Shown: piece after piece, positions 7,697 to 14,439 of the stretch | Layout of the letters: each line of letters opens with the position of its first letter | How positions within the stretch are numbered: position 1 is the first letter of the stretch | NCBI GenBank assembly: GCA_021850345.1 | Contig: JAJZMN010000129.1 | Location: forward strand, 1-17,037 | Direction: 5' to 3' | Length of the DNA stretch: 17,037 nucleotides | From: Actinomycetes bacterium | GTDB lineage: Bacteria > Actinomycetota > Acidimicrobiia > Acidimicrobiales > RAAP-2 | Notes under the pieces: generated by a model | The model's input: only the letters and a program-made list of their open reading frames with translations | Told to the model about the DNA's origin: nothing | Databases searched by the model: none | Made by a program: the position numbers and the translations under genes

Positions 7697-8982
7697 CCCA
7701 GCTTCCACGGGACCGGCGCCCTTCGCTCGTCGATCCTGAGCTCGGCCCCGTGTGGGACGCGGTCCGCGGCCGCCTGGAACGGCGGGGCACCGACGACCGC
7801 GGCAAGATCCGCCTCCCGTCGCTCAGCAGCCGGGCCCGGTTCCTTCTCGGCGCGATGCTCGGGAGGCCGTTCGCAGCGACGCTCGACCTCGGAGCACTCG
7901 AGGACGCGCTGGTCGCGCTCGGGGTCGCCGGATCGCTTCCCGCCGCGCTCGACCTGCTCGGCCATCCCGTCTCCGGTGAGGCTGCCGCACGCCGGGCGAG
8001 GCGCATCAAGGCTCGAGCGGCGCGGGTTGCGGTGGTGGAGGAGGCCTCAGCGTGGCCCGAGGACTGGGCGCCGGCGTGGGCCGACGACGTCGCCCGCTCT
8101 GGGCTGCTCGCGGGATTGGATGCCGGGAGTGCGCGTGCTCTTGCCCGGCAGGTGAGGATGGTGCTCGACCACCTGGCCGGCGCGGGAGCGGCTGGTGCCG
8201 GCGCGGGAGCGGATGGCACTGCGGGTGGTGGTGGCGGTGGTGGTGACGGGGCCGAGCCCGGCGCGTGCAGCCGGACCGAGCTGGCGGCGACGGTGCTCGG
8301 GTCGGCGCACGCGCTCGACCGAGGGACCCGCGCCGCCGCGGCCGTCACCCGCGCGCTCACCTTCCGCCACCCAGGGAGCGACAAGAAGGGCGTCTGGGCG
8401 CTCGCGGGCGTGCAGCCTGACCTCGTTTCTGCGACGGTCTTGTGTTGGAACCTCCGCCCCGCCGACGGCACCGGCCTCGAGACGATCCTGACCGAGGCGT
8501 CGAGATTGGGTGTTCCCTTCCACCTCACGCAGTTCGCGCTTCGACGTCATCCGGTACGGCTTGCACCAGGCTCGGGGGTCCTCGCCGTGGAGAACCCGAG
8601 AGTGGTCGAGGCGGCAGCAGAAGCGCGAAGCCCGCTCTCCGTCGTCGCGCTCAACGGCAACGCGTCAGCTGCGGCGACGCTGTTGGTCGGTCAGTTGCTG
8701 GCAAGCGGGACCCGCGTCCGCTATCACGGCGACTTCGACGCTCCGGGGCTCGCCATCTGCGGCCGCATGCACACGCTGGGGCTCGTGCCGTGGCACATGG
8801 ACATGCAGGACTACCTCCGGGCTGTCGACTTCGCCGACCGCTCGGGGACGCGGTTGCCGACCGAGAGCCGGCCGGTGCCGGTCACGCCATGGTCGCCGGC
8901 GCTCCGGGAGGCGGTTCGGCGGCGTCGGAGGATCGTGCACGAAGAGCTCCTTCTCGACGAGCTGTTGCAGTCGGAGAGCTGA
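7693..8982 (+). CDS. jetD: JetD-like Toprim nuclease of a Wadjet system (DUF3323 + DUF2399, TIGR02679 family)
   Basis: The protein is 429 aa. The N-terminal part (about residues 1-155) fits DUF3323. The C-terminal part (about 195-429) fits DUF2399, a Toprim fold. The Toprim acidic residues are visible: Glu300 in VLAVENP and Asp347/Asp349 in YHGDFDAPGL, so the nuclease site looks intact. In studied Wadjet complexes JetD cleaves the circular DNA held by JetABC. A Gly/Ala-rich stretch at about residues 162-190, including a run of seven Gly, separates the two domains and is probably a flexible linker. GTG 7693 overlaps the jetB stop (GTGA) and has an optimal ribosome site; GTG 7690 is the alternative. 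This is the last gene of the operon, with a hairpin starting 10 nt after its stop. Confidence 0.92.
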   Translation: MTQLPRDRRPSLVDPELGPVWDAVRGRLERRGTDDRGKIRLPSLSSRARFLLGAMLGRPFAATLDLGALEDALVALGVAGSLPAALDLLGHPVSGEAAARRARRIKARAARVAVVEEASAWPEDWAPAWADDVARSGLLAGLDAGSARALARQVRMVLDHLAGAGAAGAGAGADGTAGGGGGGGDGAEPGACSRTELAATVLGSAHALDRGTRAAAAVTRALTFRHPGSDKKGVWALAGVQPDLVSATVLCWNLRPADGTGLETILTEASRLGVPFHLTQFALRRHPVRLAPGSGVLAVENPRVVEAAAEARSPLSVVALNGNASAAATLLVGQLLASGTRVRYHGDFDAPGLAICGRMHTLGLVPWHMDMQDYLRAVDFADRSGTRLPTESRPVPVTPWSPALREAVRRRRRIVHEELLLDELLQSES

Positions 8983-8992
8983 CCCCGTCTGG

Positions 8993-9016
8993 CTCGACCG
9001 CGCCGTCACGGTCGAG
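8993..9016 (+). terminator. Hairpin downstream of jetD, possible operon terminator
   Basis: CTCGACCG and CGGTCGAG form a perfect 8-bp stem around an 8-nt loop, starting 10 nt after the jetD stop. There is no T-run, so it may instead stabilise the mRNA end or mark a Rho-dependent site. A second arm pair, CGTCAC/GTGACG (9004-9035), overlaps it and could form an alternative structure. Confidence 0.45.
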
Positions 9017-9092
9017 GCCGCCGACGACGGTGACGTCGCGACGACATCGATCTTGCTTCCTTGACGTCGTGTGCTATTGCGGAGCGAGAGAA

Positions 9093-10295
9093 GTGAGCTT
9101 TCACCTACGAACCGGAAGACGTCGAGGCAGTTCGGCCATGGTGGCAATCGTCGCCGGGCTAACTGCGGCGCTCCTCATCGGTGCGGCTGACGGCAGTGTC
9201 AGCCTCAGCTCAACCGCGATGCGGTGGCAGTCGGGCACGCATTCCCCGCCACCCTGCTCGGCGCGGACCGCCGCCGCCCCACGGTTGCGCGAATCGCCGA
9301 CGATGCTCTCCGTTCCTACAGAGCCCTTTGGGGTGGCGGTCACGGCCAGTGGACGGTTCATCTTCGCTGGGCTCAGCAACTCGGTGGGTGTTTTCGTCTG
9401 GAGGGGCGGCCACCTCCACCTTCGGACCAAGATCACAGTCCCGGAGGAGGCCCTCGGCGTGGCACTGACCCCGGACGGCCGGTACCTCCTGTCCGCCGAC
9501 GGCTACGGCGGCGCCTACGTGCTGAACGTCGCGGCGGCAGAGCGAGGCTCGAGGTCGGCAGTGTTGGGGCAGCTCACAAGCGCGGGCAGCGGCGCGATCG
9601 AAGTGGGCGTGTCTCCCGACGGGAAGTACGCGTTCGTGAGCCTCGAAACAAGCAACGAGCTCGCCGTCTTCAATTTGCGGCGAGCCATCGACACCGGGTT
9701 CACCCGATACATGCCCATCGGCGTGGTGCCACTCGGAGAGGACCCCGTGGGCATGGCAACCTCTGCCGACGGTCGCTACCTGTACGTCACGAGCGAGGTC
9801 ACTCCACCCTCCCATCAGGGATCCCTGTCGACGATCGACCTCGCGACGGCCGAAACCGATCCCGCCCGGGCCGTGGTTTCTTCGGTGCCTGCCGGATGCA
9901 GCCCGGTACGCGTTGCCATTGCTCGTGGATCGGTGTATGTCACCGCCCGCGCCTCCGATGCAGTCCTGTGGTTCTCGTCACGAGCGTTGGTCCATGACCC
10001 GGCCGACGCACTTCGAGGAACCGTGCGCGTCGGTTCCGCACCGGTCGGCTTGGCTGTGGTCGGTCGGAGTTCCGAGCTCCTCGTGGCGGACTCCGATCGT
10101 TTCGGCTCAGCACCGCGTGCGAACCTCGCGCTGCTACGCCTGGGTCCGCACGGACGAGCCGTGCTCGCGGGATACCTGGATTCGGGCGGGTTTCCCCGCG
10201 ACATCGCCGCCACTCGACACGGCAACCTCGTGGTCATCGCGAATTACGCGTCGTCGCAGCTCGGGGTGCTCGAGATGGGGTCGAGGAGGCGGTAG
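9093..10295 (+). CDS. Secreted seven-bladed beta-propeller protein (YVTN / lactonase-like)
   Basis: The protein is 400 aa. GTG 9093 has GGAG 8 nt upstream, and starting there exposes a signal peptide: a basic segment TGRRRGSS followed by a hydrophobic core AMVAIVAGLTAALLIGAA at about residues 15-32. Extracellular or cell-wall location is therefore likely. From about residue 75 onward seven blade-like repeats can be counted. Their cores are PFGVAVTASGRFIF, ALGVALTPDGRYLL, AIEVGVSPDGKYAF, PVGMATSADGRYLY, PVRVAIARGSVYV, PVGLAVVGRSSELLV and FPRDIAATRHGNLVV. This pattern matches YVTN-type and lactonase-like propellers. No catalytic site can be assigned, so substrate and role are unknown; a binding or scaffold role is as likely as enzymatic activity. 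It follows the Wadjet operon on the same strand but is separated by a hairpin and has its own ribosome site. Confidence 0.82.
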   Translation: MSFHLRTGRRRGSSAMVAIVAGLTAALLIGAADGSVSLSSTAMRWQSGTHSPPPCSARTAAAPRLRESPTMLSVPTEPFGVAVTASGRFIFAGLSNSVGVFVWRGGHLHLRTKITVPEEALGVALTPDGRYLLSADGYGGAYVLNVAAAERGSRSAVLGQLTSAGSGAIEVGVSPDGKYAFVSLETSNELAVFNLRRAIDTGFTRYMPIGVVPLGEDPVGMATSADGRYLYVTSEVTPPSHQGSLSTIDLATAETDPARAVVSSVPAGCSPVRVAIARGSVYVTARASDAVLWFSSRALVHDPADALRGTVRVGSAPVGLAVVGRSSELLVADSDRFGSAPRANLALLRLGPHGRAVLAGYLDSGGFPRDIAATRHGNLVVIANYASSQLGVLEMGSRRR

Positions 10296-10429
10296 GACGA
10301 CAGCTTGCGCCGATGACCCGCTGTTGTTGAGGAGTTTGCCCGAACCAGCGAGACCTGCAAGCATCTTCGTGAAGGACTCGTCCCTCCACGCACGCAGAGC
10401 CGAAAGAAGGGCCGGAAGAAGGGAGACAC
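10296..10429 (+). other. Intergenic region upstream of the class II aldolase gene
   Basis: These 134 bases hold no coding sequence that can be supported. The only promoter-like pair is TTGCCC (10336-10341), a 17-nt spacer and AAGCAT (10359-10364), which is weak. Purine-rich GAAGAAGGGAG at the end is the ribosome site of the next gene. No strong terminator is seen after the beta-propeller gene. Confidence 0.3.
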
Positions 10430-11155
10430 GTGGAGCCGACGCCCGCATCGTTGGCCGACTCGACGAAGGCCCTGCGCGACGAAGTGGTCCTCGCGTGCCG
10501 CGTCCTCGAGTCCCAGGGCCAAGGGGACATGGTCTGGGGACACGTGTCGGTCCGAGACCCGGAAGGCCGCGGCGTCTGGTTGAAGGGAGCGAACCTCGGC
10601 TTTGACGAGGTCAGCGCGGACGATGTCATCCTCTTGGACTTCGACGGCCGGGTGCTGCAGGGCAGCGCTCGGCGCCACTTCGAGTGGCCGATCCATACCG
10701 AGATCATGCGGGCACGCCCGGACGTCCACTCGGTCATCCACACGCACCCGGAGCATGCGGTCGCCTTCGCCGCAGCACGCCGCCCGCTCCTCGCCCTCTC
10801 ACACGAAGGCGCGGACTTCGTTCCCCCCGACGTCGCACGGTTCACGCAGAGCGGTGACCTCGTCTCGACGCCAGCGCTGGGGCAGGCTCTCGCCGAGACG
10901 ATCGGCGCGCGCAACGCCGTCCTCATCCCGTGCCACGGCATCGTGACGGCGGCGTCCGACGTCGGGAAGGCCACCTCGCTGGCGATCCGCCTCGAGCGGG
11001 CGTGCCGCGTCGCACTCCTGGCCGGAGAGAAGGCTGAGGGGAGCAGCGATGAAGAGTCCCTCGCGAAGCGCGCTCGGACGACAAGTAACCTCGACATGAC
11101 GTGGCAGTACCTGTCACGGCGCGTTTCCCAAAGCAGTAAAGCCTGGACCTCGTAG
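10430..11155 (+). CDS. Class II aldolase/adducin family protein
   Basis: The protein is 241 aa, the usual size for this metal-dependent family. The metal and catalytic residues are all visible: Glu91 in HTEIMRARPDVH, His104 and His106 in IHTHPEH, and His169 in IPCHGIVT. An intact Zn or similar divalent metal site is thus expected. Family members include L-fuculose- and L-ribulose-phosphate enzymes, and also aromatic-acid decarboxylases such as 3,4-dihydroxyphthalate decarboxylase (PhtC type). Given the aromatic-catabolism genes nearby, a decarboxylase or carbon-carbon lyase role is plausible but not proven. The start GTG 10430 follows GGGAG at 10421-10425. The C-terminal 35 or so residues, after LLAGEKAEG, are polar and look poorly conserved. 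The gene converges on the IclR gene with 71 nt between their ends. Confidence 0.85.
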   Translation: MEPTPASLADSTKALRDEVVLACRVLESQGQGDMVWGHVSVRDPEGRGVWLKGANLGFDEVSADDVILLDFDGRVLQGSARRHFEWPIHTEIMRARPDVHSVIHTHPEHAVAFAAARRPLLALSHEGADFVPPDVARFTQSGDLVSTPALGQALAETIGARNAVLIPCHGIVTAASDVGKATSLAIRLERACRVALLAGEKAEGSSDEESLAKRARTTSNLDMTWQYLSRRVSQSSKAWTS

Positions 11156-11163
11156 CCGCGGAG

Positions 11164-11177
11164 GCGTGCATGCACGC
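11164..11177. repeat. 14-bp perfect palindrome
   Basis: GCGTGCATGCACGC is its own reverse complement and lies just after the class II aldolase stop. It has no loop and no T-tract, so it reads more like a protein-binding dyad or chance than a terminator. Confidence 0.4.
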
Positions 11178-11191
11178 GCATCGAAGTGAGA

Positions 11192-11218
11192 GGACCCGGA
11201 CCCCTGGTACCCGGTTCC
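11192..11218. terminator. Possible bidirectional terminator hairpin
   Basis: GGACCCGG (11192-11199) can pair with CCGGTTCC (11211-11218) over eight positions with one mismatch and an 11-nt loop. It lies between two converging genes, where a shared terminator is expected. No T-run is present, so confidence is low. Confidence 0.3.
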
Positions 11219-11226
11219 GCTGAGGT

Positions 11227-12051
11227 CTACATCTCCGCCGGCAATGGCGCGGACTCGCTCACAGCCGGACTCGCGGACGAACGGACCTGGGCGATCGGCG
11301 ACGCATGGCCGAGCAGTCGCGAGATCGCAAGCGTCGCGGTCCGCACCGCGGCGGCCTGGCGCTCGGCGTGGAACCTGCCCGAGAGTCCCGTCACCGAGAG
11401 CGACGCGAGCACCTCGTGGCTGTGACCGAGCACCGCGGCAGCTACGCAGGTCACACCGAGCTGATACTCCTCGCGGTCGTATGCGACTCCCTCCCGCCGT
11501 GCGACGTCGAGCTCCTCGAGGAGTCGCTGAGGGGACGTGATGGTGTACGGCGTGAAGCGCGTCAGGCCGGCCTCGATGACGGCCAGGGTCAATGTCTCCT
11601 CGGAGCGCGAAAGGATCGCCTTCCCGAGCGACGTGCAGTGAAGCGGTCGCCGGGTGCCGATCTGGGTTCTCGTCGGCGCGCTCCGGGTTCCACGGATCTT
11701 CTCGATGTAGAGGACCCCTAGACCATCGCGCACGGCGAGATGCACCGTCTCGTGCGTCGCCTCGTAGAGATCCTCCATGAGCGGGAGCGCTGCGTCGCGG
11801 AGTCGGCGCTGCGCCGACACCATGCTCCCCAGCTCGAACAGGCGCATGCCGAGGCGGTACCCCGCCGGGTTCCGCTCCAGCGCGCCGAGCTCCACCAGCT
11901 GGTTCGCCAAGCGGAACGCCGTCGCCTTCGGAAGTTTCGCTCCTCGAGCCAGTTCCGCCAGGCCGAGGCAGCGACCCTCCGATCCGAAGACGTCGAGCAG
12001 GCGAAACGCACGCTCTAGGACCGTTTGCCCGTTTCGCTCATCGGACCGCAC
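11227..12051 (-). CDS. IclR family transcriptional regulator
   Basis: The protein is 274 aa from the chosen start. The N-terminal winged helix-turn-helix is clear (TVLERAFRLLDVFG, then LGLAELARGAKLPKATAFRLANQLVELGAL at about residues 29-58). The C-terminal effector domain is also clear (ETVHLAVRDGLGVLYIEKI, HCTSLGKAILS, GVAYDREEYQLGVTCVAAAV). The start is uncertain. GTG 12051 gives the usual short lead before the HTH, and codon usage upstream of it looks non-coding. ATG 12153 and ATG 12183 are in frame, but both would extend into the divergent gene: the first overlaps its start codon and the second enters its coding sequence, although 12183 does have GGAGG about 10 nt upstream. As is typical for IclR proteins it probably controls the divergent amidohydrolase promoter, and perhaps the converging class II aldolase gene. 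The inducer is unknown, likely an aromatic acid or pathway intermediate. Confidence 0.9.
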   Translation of the reverse strand: MRSDERNGQTVLERAFRLLDVFGSEGRCLGLAELARGAKLPKATAFRLANQLVELGALERNPAGYRLGMRLFELGSMVSAQRRLRDAALPLMEDLYEATHETVHLAVRDGLGVLYIEKIRGTRSAPTRTQIGTRRPLHCTSLGKAILSRSEETLTLAVIEAGLTRFTPYTITSPQRLLEELDVARREGVAYDREEYQLGVTCVAAAVLGHSHEVLASLSVTGLSGRFHAERQAAAVRTATLAISRLLGHASPIAQVRSSASPAVSESAPLPAEM

Positions 12052-12151
12052 TGCTTGCAGATGTTGCCATCGAACGCGGAGGCTGTCCAGGACTTCCGGG
12101 CTGAATGCGGTGCGGCTCGCGCTCGCGTCCCGGGTACCGAGGAGGAACGGC
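12052..12151. promoter_or_regulatory. Divergent control region between the IclR gene and the amidohydrolase gene
   Basis: These 100 bases separate the likely IclR start from the amidohydrolase start and are the natural place for IclR operators and both promoters. A short dyad GTCCAGGAC lies at 12085-12093. No convincing -35/-10 pair was found on either strand, so the assignment rests on gene layout. Confidence 0.45.
12140..12145 (+). promoter_or_regulatory. Ribosome binding site of the amidohydrolase gene
   Basis: A perfect AGGAGG lies 6 nt before ATG 12152. It fixes the start of this gene and argues that the reading frame open further upstream is not translated. Confidence 0.8.
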
Positions 12152-13150
12152 ATGCCAGCGCATCCGGTCGTCGATGTCCACATCCACTACCTGCCTCCGG
12201 CCCTGCTGTCGACGCTCTTGCGGCGGAGCCACTTTCCGCGGGCGGAGCGGCATGGCGAGGCTCTCGTCCTCGAATTCGGGAACGGCTACGTCGAGCACGT
12301 CAGTGCGCGCCTGACCGAGCCTGACGGTATGCGGGAGAGCCTTCAAAGGACCGGCGTTGACCTGGCGATGGTGAGCATCAACCAGCCGGGAGTCCTGGTG
12401 CTCGACCCGATCGAGGCGGCTGCCGTCGCCCGCGACGCAAATGACGAGCTGCTCCAGCTGGTGCGGGACAGCGACGGTGCCATCGAGGGGCTGGCGACCC
12501 TTCCGTGGCAGGACACGGGTTCGGCGGTCGCGGAGTTGGAGCGGGCGGTGTCAATCGGGCTCAAGGGGGCGATGGTCTGCTCCAACATCGCCGGCGAGCC
12601 CCTTGATGCGTCCAAGTTCGACCCCACGTTCGAAGCGGTGGCGGCGAGGTCGCTGCCGCTGCTCCTCCACCCGACGATTCCGGCGGACGTCTCAATGGTG
12701 AGCGAGCACGGCCTGATTTGCGCGGCAGGCTTTTTGTTCGACACGACGACGGCGGTTCTCCGCTTGGTGTTCGCGGGCACGTTCGACCGGCACCCTGAGC
12801 TGCGGATCCTGCTTGCCCACGCGGGCAGCCTCCTTCCCCTTCTCGCGGGAAGGGTCGATCGCGAATACGCGCGCGGAGCGTTGCCAGTCCCGCTTCCCGA
12901 AGGGCGTCATCCGGCTGAGTACTTTCGTCGCTTGTACACGGACACGATCGCGGGTTCGCCAAAGGCCGTCGAGCTGGCTGTCGAGCTCGTCGGAGCCGAT
13001 CATGTCTGCTTCGGCAGTGATTATCCCTTCAACAACCAGGCGCAGGCGTTGGACCTCGTGCTGTCGGCCACCGAGGCGGACGATGGCCTGCGAGAGGCGC
13101 TCTGCGGCGGGAATGCGTGCGAGCTCTTCGGCGTCAAGGCATCGGCGTGA
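12152..13150 (+). CDS. Amidohydrolase-2 family protein, ACMSD-like
   Basis: The protein is 332 aa, a normal length for the PF04909 family. Metal-site motifs of the ACMSD / gamma-resorcylate decarboxylase group are visible: VDVHIHYLP at residues 7-15 (HxH), LLLHPT near 170, a later His in ILLAHAGSLLPLLAGR, and Asp in VCFGSDYPF. Members of this group decarboxylate aromatic acids or ring-fission products such as 2-amino-3-carboxymuconate semialdehyde, and some are plain hydrolases. Beside a 4-oxalocrotonate-type lower pathway, a role in making its feed compound is attractive but is inference. No 2-aminomuconate dehydrogenase or deaminase is in view. The start ATG 12152 has a perfect AGGAGG. The gene is divergent from the IclR gene and its stop overlaps the next start (GTGA), so the two products are translationally coupled. 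Confidence 0.87.
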   Translation: MPAHPVVDVHIHYLPPALLSTLLRRSHFPRAERHGEALVLEFGNGYVEHVSARLTEPDGMRESLQRTGVDLAMVSINQPGVLVLDPIEAAAVARDANDELLQLVRDSDGAIEGLATLPWQDTGSAVAELERAVSIGLKGAMVCSNIAGEPLDASKFDPTFEAVAARSLPLLLHPTIPADVSMVSEHGLICAAGFLFDTTTAVLRLVFAGTFDRHPELRILLAHAGSLLPLLAGRVDREYARGALPVPLPEGRHPAEYFRRLYTDTIAGSPKAVELAVELVGADHVCFGSDYPFNNQAQALDLVLSATEADDGLREALCGGNACELFGVKASA

Positions 13151-13659
13151 CCGGATCGCCGTCCCCTGGAGGCACTGGGCCTGACGCGAGCGTCGCCTCG
13201 CGCGACGCGATGGTGCGGGAGATCGGGCGGCACCTTCGAGCCGAGAGCGAGCAGGACCTCGAGGCGTTGCTGGCCGGGATGACCGACGACTGCTACAACG
13301 TCGTCGTCTGCGACCCCTCTCCTCTCTACAGGGGACCCGAAGAGGTGACCCGGCGCTACCGGGGGCTGTGGACCACCTTCCCGGACCTCCAGGTGCGGCT
13401 CCGGCGGGTCGTGGCGATCGAGGGTGACACCGCGGTGACCGAGCATGAGCTGTCGGGGACCCACCGGGGCCCCCTGTTCGGCGTTCCCGGGACGGGGCGG
13501 AGACTCACGGTCAACACCTGCGTTGTGTGGGAGTTCGTCGGCATCAAGGTGCGCGGAGAGACCGTCTACTTCGACGTCTCGACGCTGCTTCGCCAAGCGG
13601 GTGCGCCGACGTTCCCAGGACAGACCGGCGTAGAGCCGCCCGCGGACAGTCAGGGCTGA
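13147..13659 (+). CDS. SnoaL-like / ester cyclase family protein
   Basis: The protein is 170 aa. Residues from about 20 to 155 show the NTF2-like SnoaL pattern: an N-terminal helix with LEALLAGMTDDCYNVV, the strand YRGPEEVTRRYRGLWTTFPDL, then TAVTEHELSGTHRGPLFGVPGTGRRL and a final strand VYFDVSTLLRQAG. Proteins of this fold act as cyclases, isomerases, hydrolases or small ligand-binding proteins, and the exact reaction cannot be read off. GTG 13147 overlaps the amidohydrolase stop, which supports a joint function on the same substrate. In-frame ATGs further up lie within the amidohydrolase gene. The gene ends 12 nt from the stop of the converging decarboxylase-like gene. Confidence 0.83.
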   Translation: MTGSPSPGGTGPDASVASRDAMVREIGRHLRAESEQDLEALLAGMTDDCYNVVVCDPSPLYRGPEEVTRRYRGLWTTFPDLQVRLRRVVAIEGDTAVTEHELSGTHRGPLFGVPGTGRRLTVNTCVVWEFVGIKVRGETVYFDVSTLLRQAGAPTFPGQTGVEPPADSQG

Positions 13660-13669
13660 ATCAGAGCCC
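13653..13669. terminator. Small hairpin between converging operons
   Basis: GGGCT (13653-13657) and AGCCC (13665-13669) form a 5-bp stem around a 7-nt loop, spanning the stop codon of the SnoaL-like gene. Two convergent operons meet here with only 12 nt between stops, so a shared terminator would be useful. The stem is short and lacks a T-run. Confidence 0.25.
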
Positions 13670-13671
13670 GA

Positions 13672-14439
13672 TCAGGTCTGCAACACGATCGTGCCGAGGT
13701 GCGTGAACTCCGCCGTGAGCGTCGCGCCCGGCGGCATCGGCACCGCGTCGGTCATCCCGCCGGTGAGCACGGTCCAACCGGGCTCGAGCCTGAGCCCGCG
13801 CTCTGCGAGCGTGTTCGCGGCGAACGCGAGGGCTTGTGCCGGGTGACCCTGGACCGCCGCTCCGGTCGCCGAGTCGACGACTTGGCCGTCGACCTGGAGT
13901 AGACACGCCTCCAGGCTCAGGTCAAGACCACTCGGTGCGACCCCGACGGGTCCGACGACGAACCGAGCGGCGGACGCGTTGTCCGCGACGACGTCGGGAA
14001 GGGTGAAGCGGAAGTCGGTAAAGCGACTATCGATGATCTCGACACCGGCGTACACGGCCGTGACTGCTTGGAGCGCCTCTGCGGCAGTGAGACCGGGACC
14101 CTCGAGCCGTGCTCCGAGGACGAAGACGATCTCGGGCTCGGCGCGAGGGTGGATGAGCCCCTCCCCGATGGGCTCTCCCGGGGAAAGCACCATCGCGTCG
14201 GTGAGCCACGCGACCAGGGGACGGTCGATGCCCATGGTGCGTTGCTTCGCGACAGAAGTGAGCCCGAGCTTCAGCCCGACCAGCCGCTCGCCTCTGGCGA
14301 GCCGGCGACGAAGCGTCTCGTCCTGGACCTCGTAGGCGGTCGCAAGGTCGAGGCCCTGCCACTCGTCCGAGAGCGGCGGCCGGTCCCTCGCCGACGACTC
14401 AGCTTCGAGCAGGACGTCGGCGGCCTCAGTGAGATTCAT
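13672..14439 (-). CDS. 4-oxalocrotonate decarboxylase-like protein (DmpH/XylI type; hydratase/decarboxylase family)
   Basis: The protein is 255 aa, standard for the 2-keto-4-pentenoate hydratase / 4-oxalocrotonate decarboxylase family. It has GLKLGLTS at 55-62, the metal-ligand pattern HPRAEPE (Glu101, Glu103) and EIIDSRF (Glu134, Asp137). The segment [21 protein letters not shown] is closer to remembered DmpH/XylI decarboxylases than to hydratases. The partial paralogue at the other end of the operon has the hydratase-type [21 protein letters not shown]. The likely reaction is decarboxylation of 2-oxo-3-hexenedioate to 2-oxopent-4-enoate, though a second hydratase cannot be excluded. It is the last gene of the minus-strand operon; its ATG overlaps the aldolase stop (ATGA). 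Confidence 0.83.
   Translation of the reverse strand: MNLTEAADVLLEAESSARDRPPLSDEWQGLDLATAYEVQDETLRRRLARGERLVGLKLGLTSVAKQRTMGIDRPLVAWLTDAMVLSPGEPIGEGLIHPRAEPEIVFVLGARLEGPGLTAAEALQAVTAVYAGVEIIDSRFTDFRFTLPDVVADNASAARFVVGPVGVAPSGLDLSLEACLLQVDGQVVDSATGAAVQGHPAQALAFAANTLAERGLRLEPGWTVLTGGMTDAVPMPPGATLTAEFTHLGTIVLQT

Noticed and set aside
266..8982. Wadjet operon as a cargo of an element inserted at tRNA-Ile
   Set aside because: The operon lies on the 5' side of the tRNA. Integrases usually use the 3' end, no integrase is present, and no repeat of the tRNA 3' end was noticed in the window.
9053..9080. Promoter TTGCTT-N16-TATTGC for the beta-propeller gene
   Set aside because: The -10 would touch the GGAG ribosome site, so the transcript would start after that site. 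The match is also weak.
8442..9092. Long upstream extension of the beta-propeller reading frame
   Set aside because: It runs through the jetD coding region in another frame. The signal peptide and ribosome site place the start at GTG 9093.
11777..12151. N-terminal extension of the amidohydrolase
   Set aside because: This stretch is antisense to the IclR gene; the perfect AGGAGG before ATG 12152 sets the start.
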